Shown: positions 51,401 to 60,400 of the stretch, piece after piece
Layout: every line of letters starts with the position of its first letter
Numbering within the stretch: position 1 is the stretch's first letter
Assembly (NCBI RefSeq): GCF_021869535.1
Contig: NW_026262581.1
Coordinates: 74,987,955 to 75,051,954 of the forward strand
From: Mytilus californianus
Taxonomy: Eukaryota > Mollusca > Bivalvia > Mytilida > Mytilidae
Length of the DNA: 64,000 nt
Direction: 5' to 3'
Notes under the pieces: model-generated
Told to the model about the DNA's origin: nothing
The model's database searches: none
What the model saw: only the letters and a program-made list of their open reading frames with translations
Position numbers and translations under genes: made by a program

Positions 51401-54400
51401 GACCCAAAATTAAAAACCTAAATACACGGTTAGATTTGGAATATCAAAGAACCCCAATAATTCAATTTTAGATGAAATCAAACAAAGTTTAATTTTGGAC
51501 CCTTTTGACCTCAATATGAACCAATTAGATGACGGGGTCCACAAATAAAAAATCTAAATACATGGTTAGATTCAGCATATCAAAGAACCCCATATATTCA
51601 ATTTTTGTTGAAATCAAACAAAGTTTAATTTTGGACCCCAATTTGGACCAACTTGAAAACTGGGCCAAAAATCAAAAATCTAAATACATGTTTAGATTCA
51701 GCATATCAAAGAACCTCATATATTCAATTTTTGCTAAAATCAAACAAAGTTTAATTTTGGACCCTTTGGACATTAATGTAGACCAATTTGAAAACTGGAC
51801 CCAAAATTAAAAATCTAAATACACTGTTAGATTCGGCATAACAAATAAATAAATGTGATCAAAGATTTTACAAATCTAATGCGCCATACTGTGCAATTAA
51901 AGATTACTTCTTGAAATTTTTCAATATTTGAAATTTGAAAAAAAAATAATATTTGAAGAATAATTCTTTTTAATTTCTGAAATCTGAAATGAGAAAAAAT
52001 TGGCCCCCACAATTTCTTTTTATCCCCCCCCCTTTTTCCCCAAAAAAAATTCTTTCCCTCAAGATATGGTCATAATGTCAATTCAAATTTCCAATGGAGT
52101 TGGCAACCATAATTACCCATTTAAATTTACCATAGTGCTAACTTAATCTATTTTATAATAAAATTAATAAAAATATAGTGTCAAATCTTTCATATGGATT
52201 TTTTTGTAAAAAAAAAAGATGAAAACATTTGCAGATATTTTTACTGGTCTTCCTTTATAAATATGCATTTCTTTAAACATAATTTAAAAGCAGTGTAAGG
52301 GAAGTAACCAAAACTTTGTATTTGGATTACCTCCCTTACACTGTTTTAGATTATCTTTATTGTTTATTAACCATTACTTTATACATAATTTAAAAGCAGT
52401 GTAAGGGAGATAATTTCAATGATGTATTTGATTTATCTCCCTTACACTGCTTTAAATTATGTTTTGTACTAAAGTATTTGTCCATTAACCAGGACAACCT
52501 TGTTTTTCCCCCTTTTTTGCCCCTAATTCCTAAACGGTTTGAGCCATAACCCCCCAAAGCAAATCCTAACCATCCCTTTGTGGTATAGAAACTTGTAGTA
52601 TAATTTCAGAGAGATCCATACACCGTTCCACAGTTATTGTCTGGAAACTAGAAAATGCTCATTTTTGGCCCCTTTTTGGCCCCTAATTCCTTAACTGTTG
52701 GTACCATAACCCCCAAAATCAATCCCAACCTTCCTTTTGTGGTATTTAACCTTATGGTCAAATTTCAAAAAGATCCATTCACTTAAACTAAAGTTAGAGT
52801 GCGAAAACCAATATGTATTCGGACGACGACGCCGGACGACGACGACGACGCCGGACGACGACGACGACGCCGGACGACGACGACGACGCCAACGTCATAC
52901 CAATATACGACCACAAAATTTTTTTGCGGTCGTATAATAAAATGATTGATAAAAATGGAGAAGATTGGGATTTGTATTTAGAGGAGGCCCTTTTTCATTA
53001 CAGAACTTCGAAGCACCACTCTACCCAATACTCACCCTTCTATGTCATGTTCATGAGACAACCAGTCTTACCAAATGAATCTGAATTTAAAAACACACAA
53101 TCTAATCACGATGAACAAGACATAGAAGGCGCAGTTAATCAGATGATTAAAATTAAGGACAAAATAAGCAAAGATGTGGTAAAGAACGTAAAAAAGGCTC
53201 AACAAAAGCAAAAGGAAAGTTATGACGTAAGACACAAAGTTGAGAATAAACTGTACCTTGTAGGGGACAAAGTGTTATTAAAAAACTTTAGGAGAAAGGC
53301 AGGTATGGCTACCGTACAACAACTGAGATATAAAGGACCATACGAGGTTACCAAGTACAATGGTAAAGGTAACTATTCTATGTTCGATGACGAAAAGGGT
53401 GTTACGATTGGACCATACAATCAGAGAAATCTAAAAAAGTGGTACGATGAAGATATTAGTACATGTAGCGAAGGTGAGGAAATCGCGCACGAAAGAGACA
53501 ACGAAAAGGACGACGACAATGAGAATTGCGATATTGACGTTGATTCTGATGCAAACGTTGATGACGATGATGAAAACGTTGTTGATGATGATGATGGTGA
53601 TGATGATGATGATGATGATGATGACGACGACGATAACGACGATGAGGATGATGATAATGACGATAAGGATGTTGTTGAGGATGATGATGATCATGTGGAT
53701 GCACATGACGAAGATGAGGAAGAGAGTGTATTCAAAACTCAGGACACGTTTCAATTCCAAGAAGATGATGAAAGTCAAACAGATATAGAATTGAACGAAG
53801 TTGCGCAATTTTTGCTGGAGTCGCAACCTGGTCCGTCTAGACCAAAAAGAAAAAGAAATGTTCGAAAGAACAGCATGTATGAATATTTCTGAAAATGATT
53901 TGACTTGTTTACTAGTGTTGAATCTGATATTAAATATGATATTTCCCTTGCATTTATTCAATATCTTTAATACAATGTGTTATTAAAGCAAAGTGGGCAC
54001 ACGTTTATTTTTCAGTAACACATTTTAGATTTCATTTGATATACATAACTATGAAGTACATATTGTCCAACTAATTGTTTGTTACGGTGGAACTTTCCAA
54101 CTAGTTGGTTTATACCGAGTGTAGTGAAAAGTTATTATGATTTGCTTTAATAAATTGACTAGCTGATTTGTTCCGGAACGATGTAACTAGTTGTTTTGTT
54201 CCGCCAGAACTATTCAACTAGCTACATTGTTCCGGAACATTTCAACTAGATACTTTTTTCCGGAACTTTTCAACTGCACTCGGAATAAAACAACTAGTTG
54301 GAAAGTTCCGTCGGAACGAAATAACTAGTTGAAAAGTTCCGCCGGAACAAAGTAACTGCCGGAACATAGTGGCTGTTACATACTCACATAAAGCTTGATA

Positions 54401-57400
54401 CCAAATTTCAGAAACTGATTTGTAGTTCCTGAGAAACATGCTTAAAATATCATGGGACACACAGACAGATGTAAAGCACTTACCAGGGAGGGGGAATTAA
54501 TACATAAACAATAATTTTCTATTTTACGGTATGTGGTTAGTTAATTATAACCAATAAACACCTCTTACATAACTCTGCATCTATGAAAGAAATTGTTGAT
54601 TTTTAAATTTTTTAAATGAAATTGGCACAAATGTCAAATTAAGAAATTTAGAGTATTTAAACATTTAACGTAAGAAATATTTAATAACAGACAGAATGAT
54701 CAAACATCCGAGGAAGTCAAAACACACCTGCATTGTGGCATTGTCATCAGTATTGAGTGTAGCATGTACAACAGCAGGAAAACCTTTGGTTACCATACCA
54801 TTAGACAATGGTCCATTACTGGCTCTGACTAGAACTTCTACCAACTCTAATGCTGTCTAAAAATAACATATAGTCATTTTACAATGCATTCAATGTTCTA
54901 AATTCTTATACAATATTAGCATGCCATAACTGTGGACACTCAGAAATGTCACACAAAAGAAGTATAACTACATAAGAAAATGTCAAAAATCTAGTCTTAA
55001 AATATCTGTTAAGAAAGCTTGAGAACATTAATATCAATTTCATTTTAACTTCTTCAAGAATAGCACTGTCATGTCTTATTATGTGAGTTTTTCAATTGTT
55101 TTGTACGTGGGACGATTTTAAGAGAGCTCTTTATTTCTTTTTTCTAACCTGTAATATCTTTTAATTTACAACAGTTAAAAGCATTCATGTACATCTCAGA
55201 AAGCATGACAGAAGACTAAAGTACACTGTTTTTTTTAACACAATTTGTATTTTACACTACTGAAAAAAAACTTCAGAGATCACAATAAAACACAAATTAT
55301 TGCCCTGTTCAATGTTGGAAACAGCTATTTTAAGATTTGTTGGGAATAAGATAAGGTTATGTGTTACAAGTACATACTGATGGCATTCCAAGAGGAACTT
55401 TATCTGGAGAATGAAGAATGCTTGTCAGTGTAGGTAATAGTCGATCTTCTAGTGGCTGTCGACAGTTTTCATTTTCTGATAGTTCTCTAAATATATCTTG
55501 TACTATACCACCAATAACAGGATCTATTGAGAAAACATCATAATAGTATAACCTATAAAACATAATTTCAGGAGTAAGCTAGACTTTTTTTTCTTATAAA
55601 ACTAGGGTCTGTAAATTTAACTATGTCTATTTGTGATTATAAAACTAGGGTCTGTAAATTTAACTATGTGTGTGACTTGACATTTAATCTATAAGTCCCA
55701 AACTTTTAATTTTACAATCTTCTAGAAGTGGTGAACAAACCTACATTTTATTGGTACTATAGAAAGGCAAAGGACATAAAGCAACAAGTTGTAAACATGC
55801 ACCTGAGGTCTGAAATGCTGAACTGTTTGTGACTGACCTACACAGATTTTAACTTTAATAGAAAAACAAAGAAAATGGGGTATCCATCCACAACACTAAA
55901 TCAGTACATGCACATTAAAAAACCCACAAAAAGCAAAGGAACAGCGCTTCTATTGCTGTACTTCATCTCAAAGTCACAGTGAGACCTTCAACATGGAGCA
56001 AAAAAAGCGGTATGAGCGGAATTCTTTGCAAAATAATTCAATTTTAGCTCATTTATGTTTCAGAGTTTAGTAAGACTTCCATTTTCACTGAACTAGTACA
56101 CATTTTTGTTTAGGGGCCAGCTGAAGCCCACCTCCGGGTGTGGGATTTTCTCGCTGTGTTGAAGACTCATTGGTGACCTCGGGCTGTTTTCTGCTCTTTG
56201 GTCGGGTTGTTGTCTCTTTGACACATTCCCCATTTCCATTTTCAATTTCATTTGTAAGATGTAACACCACCAAATCAGGCCCGGTCAAAAGAACATACTG
56301 GAAAGTGGTACATATTTAAAACAAAATAGTTCCTACACATAGGTGTAAATATCAAACGATGTAGAATATATTTTGGTAATTTAGGTATCAAATGAAAGGT
56401 GAAGGACTGCTTGATATCAACTTTCAAGAAGCTAAGGGGACAACAATCATACCAAGTACACTTAAGATTCAGACTGGAAAGAATAAATGGACAGACATCT
56501 TAATTAATGTAGGGTTCCATCTAAAGGCCAAAGTAGGAAGAAAATAATATTTTTACATTTTTTTTTTATCATGAACATATATGAACCACATTGTTCCGTC
56601 TCCAAGCCAACCAGTCTTTGCTCTTACTCTTAAATGCCTTGTGCTTCGCAGAGAAGCAGCAAAAATACAAATTATCAAGTCTTTGAATTGACCTAGCTGG
56701 GGATCAAACACATGACCTCTCACATTTCAGGATAGCAGGCTACCATGAGGCCACTGAGGTGGTTTAAAATTAAAGAAGGTCAGGAAAAGTGAAAACAATA
56801 AATAAAACTTAGATAAATACATTACCACAAGAATATTTCAGATAAACTGCCAAAGTAAGAGGTGTAATTTTATTTTCAACAGTTGCTGTGAATGCTTTGT
56901 CTACCTGTAAAATACAATAAAGTCAATAGAATCACTAGAGCAGAAGAGACAATTTATTACAACTACAACTATCAAACAAGAATGTGTCCAAAGTAAACCA
57001 TGCCCATCACACACGGAAGAAAAAAACAAAAGCATAATGCCCCTTACTATTGAAGGTGGGGCATGAAAATTTTGTTATTCTTTACTTATTATTTTTTCAT
57101 ATCTTTTGATATTTATTTGTAACACCAATTTTTATTAAAGGGGACATCTTCCATTTCTTTGATGTAGGGTCATAACTAGCCACATAAGCATTGAAACCTT
57201 TTTTGTATATAATTAACAAAATAATTAGTGAATTATTACTTTTTCATCAATGAAGTGACAATTTCTTGTTTTTTGTAAAGGTGTATTAGCTGCCAAATTC
57301 ATCTCTTAACAAGTGAAAATGTGAGCTAATGCTCACTGATGATACCCCCGCCCAAATACTTGATGGTAAACAGAAAGTTGTTGAGGGATGAATCTGAAAA

Positions 57401-60400
57401 CGCATCACACGGTATAGCTGACTTATATAAACCCTGAAACCAAATTTCAGAAATCCTTGTAGTGTAGTTCCTAAGAAAGATGCGACGAAAAATATTCATT
57501 GGACGGACGGACGGACAAAGGTAAAACAGTATACCCCCACTTTTTTAAAGCGGGGGTATAATTAATTGACTAAAGCTTTCAAGTTTGATTATGAAATACT
57601 AAATCATATATAAAATACAAAGACTTAGTACTGTCAAAGGCCTAGTCATATGATTTGTGTGTAAACTTACCGATAACACTGTGGCTATAGATTCTAGACA
57701 CAAAGACAGCACATCTGAAGAAAACTGTGTAGCTACAGACAATAATCCATCCATGATGTTCGGTAGGAATGGTGTAAGTACTTGTGGATTCTTCAGAGAT
57801 TTAAAATGAATACAGTAACTATATACAGATCGAATGGCAGATACTCTAACAACTGCTGGCTGGGTAGGGTGGAGACCACCTATTGTAGACTGTAAAAATC
57901 TGTAATGTACAAGTAACACATAATATACAAAGGCTAAACAACCTTTAAATCCTCAAAATAATCTTGTTCATATTAGAATTTCAATAATAAATGGGGAATG
58001 TGTCCATGGGACACAGATGATGTCCCCTCTTGCATATAACATTATAAAGGGACATAACTCAAGAACTGTAAAAGTGATGCTACCCAAATTTGTACTTGAT
58101 CTGAGTTTTGTGGCAATAAGCATTGTTTATAAGTTTCATAACATTTAGTTGAGGCAAACTTAAGTTAGAGAACAGAAACGAAAAATTCAGCAATTTTTCC
58201 ATTTGTAAAGGGCATAACTCTATAAGGTAAAAGCAACACCACTAAAATTCAAACTTGATCTGTGTTTTGTGGTAATAAGCATTGTGTATTAGTTTCATAA
58301 CATTTGGTTGAGGCAAACTAAAGTTAGAGAACGGAAACCAATTTTGGGACGTACGGACATATAGACGGACAAGGGTAAAACTTAATGCCCCCTCTGCTAC
58401 GGCGGGGGCATAACAAAAAAGCTTTCTGATAAGTTTTTCATTGTATCATCCATTTATTTTTATTTTTGAGAAACAATGTAGCATGAGACACAATCTTTGA
58501 AAAATAAGGAAAATAAAAATAGTTAGATTTTGAGAAAACTGAGGCTTAGTTTAGGGTGTTTTGGTTATTAATTTTTAGTAATTTTGCAATAAAAATGCTA
58601 CAAACTTTGAATTTGTTTTAATATATTGCATTTTGTATTTCAAGCGGGGAAACAGCCATATTAGTTTTATTCTAAAGCTTTGGTATTTTAAATAGAAATT
58701 TGGCAAAAATATAATTAAATGAATAAAAGTTATGTTGTTGTAAACTTCAAGAATTTAATACCCAATTTTAACATCACACATAAATTTTATCTCAGTAAAC
58801 ACTAAAAAATCATTCAAAAAGTTATATTTTTGTTTGCATTGAGATAAATGATAATAAATTCTCCATGATTACTATATTCTACATCAACATTAAGTTTTTA
58901 AATTTCTACAATGCTGTTACCTCTGTAACAAATCAGGTGTCATGGCTTCTACATATCTACTGGCAGCCCATAAACATCTACCTACTAGGAATGGAGAAGC
59001 TGAAAATATAAAATGAACAAGTGAAACTGCGAGCTAATGCTCACGGATGATACCCCAGCCCAAATATTTCGGTAAACAGGAAGTTGTTGAGTGATGAATC
59101 TGAAAACTCATCACACGGTATAGATGACTTATATAAACCCTGAAACCAAATTTCAGAAATCCTTGTATTGTAGTCGCTGAGAAGAATGTGACGAAAATTT
59201 TCAACTTGGCTATCATGTGTAAAATGATACAAGTGTTCGGCAAACAATAAGTTGTTGAGTGATGAATCTGAAAACACATCACACAGTATAGCTGACTTAA
59301 ATAAACCCTGAAACCAAATTTCAGAAATCTTTGTCATGTAGTTCCTGAGAAAGGTGCAACGAAAATATTCATGGGACGTACGGACGGACTGAAGGATGGA
59401 CGGACTGAAGGATGGATGGACTGACAGATGGACGGACTGATGGATGGACGGACAGACAGAGGTAAAACAGTATACCCCCACTTTTTTAAAGCGGGGGTAT
59501 AATGAATAAAAGTTTTTTTGCTATACATATATTGTAAACCTAAAAAGTCAGATTGCACGTCTTGTCAAAAGATTAATTTTGTGTTTCATACAAGAATCAT
59601 TTGTGCATCTTATTTATTTATTTTTTTTCCTTTAAAGAAGAAATCCATCAGAAGTTATAATTTAATGTACCAAAAATAAGAGTTAATTTTCATAACTTTT
59701 TTATTCACCTGAGTAATTCATATCATTTAAAACAACAGTCTGTAAAAATCCCATGACATCAAACTGAACTTTCCCAGTCTGAACATACTCAACAACCAAA
59801 TTCATCACACTTCCCATAGCTAACATACATGACTCATGGATCTTCCACCTGAAACAGAAAAATATTTAACAAGTCATCACATTTTCCATGGCAAACATAT
59901 ACAACTCTTGTATATCCTACCTGAAACAAAGAATTAATCAACAGAAAAATTGATCATTCTTCCTACAAAAAAAAAATACACAACTTGTGTATTTTCAACA
60001 TAAAAACAAACCATTGTTGTATATTTAAAGTTACAGATTGCCAATGTCTTATATTTATGGTTTGTATGTGTGAGAAAGTTTTAATAAGATTAACCAGGTT
60101 ATTTACTTATAATTGGCCACTGAATATCAAACACAATGATCAATCTTCCTTTACAATTACACATATCATTTAGCCTCTTTACCAGTTTTCATTGGCAGAA
60201 TTCTTCTGTTGTTCTGATTCTTGTAAATGTTTGGTTACTGCTGCACATAAAGCTGGAGCACTTTCTGCCTGGAACTCACTGGCTAATGACTGAAATATAC
60301 AAAAATTACAGTTATAATGTAGGTGTCAGACCATCAATTCAATTACTCCAATTTAGAACGTATGTAAAAGTAGCCCTTCCCTAACTAAAAATAGTGCTTT

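Larger units (their letters stand above)
50029..52935. mobile_element. 2,907-bp repeat element inserted into the transposase exon
   Basis: Bounded by AATAAAATG duplications. The left end is CTTCGCTGGGGCGCAGCTTG and then ATACGACCGCA (50049-50059), whose exact complement TGCGGTCGTAT forms the right end (52925-52935). There is no GT...AG at the borders, so it is an insertion, not an intron. It contains a ~125-bp tandem array (50170-51840), two palindromes (52279-52462) and a gacgacgacgccg tract (52820-52890). No transposase is visible. The class is unknown; it is likely non-autonomous. Confidence 0.82.
38872..54380 (+). mobile_element. Ginger1-like DNA transposon with split integrase-type transposase, 15,509 bp
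   Basis: The left terminus TGTAAATGCTCTTTTGTTCC and the right terminus read inward, TGTAACAGCCACTATGTTCC, agree at 14 of 20 positions. The 4-bp TACT duplication flanks both. TGTNR ends, a 4-bp duplication and a Gypsy-like integrase without reverse transcriptase, protease or LTRs are the hallmarks of Ginger1 cut-and-paste transposons. The single gene (39946-53892, + strand) encodes H2C2, DD35E and GPY modules. Subterminal repeat arrays lie at 38884-39680 and 54060-54375. Without its three nested insertions the element would be about 5 kb. It lies antisense in an IPO9 intron, inserted into an older interspersed repeat. The interrupted exon makes this copy probably inactive. Confidence 0.87.
38697..54727 (-). 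other. IPO9: 16-kb IPO9 intron hosting a nested transposon cluster
   Basis: This intron is far longer than its neighbours (0.2-3 kb) because of the 15.5-kb transposon at 38872-54380. Once the element and one target copy are removed, about 0.5 kb of intron remains. That remnant is itself an interspersed repeat related to 59090-59400. Confidence 0.9.

Noticed and set aside
50177-51810. Frames repeating [20 protein letters not shown]
   Set aside because: Translation of the ~125-bp tandem array. The same pattern opens and closes unit by unit, with no gene context.
50029-52935. Third transposase intron
   Set aside because: No GT-AG borders. Direct 9-bp duplicates and terminal inverted sequence show an insertion instead.
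52813-52944. Leftward extension of the last transposase frame (Asp/Arg-rich)
   Set aside because: This part is the gacgacgacgccg microsatellite and the terminus of the inserted element. The true exon resumes after the AATAAAATG duplicate.
38872-54380. Ty3/Gypsy LTR retrotransposon or retrovirus-like element
   Set aside because: No LTRs, reverse transcriptase, RNase H, protease or gag-like frames. The ends are inverted, not direct, and the duplication is 4 bp with TGTAA termini.
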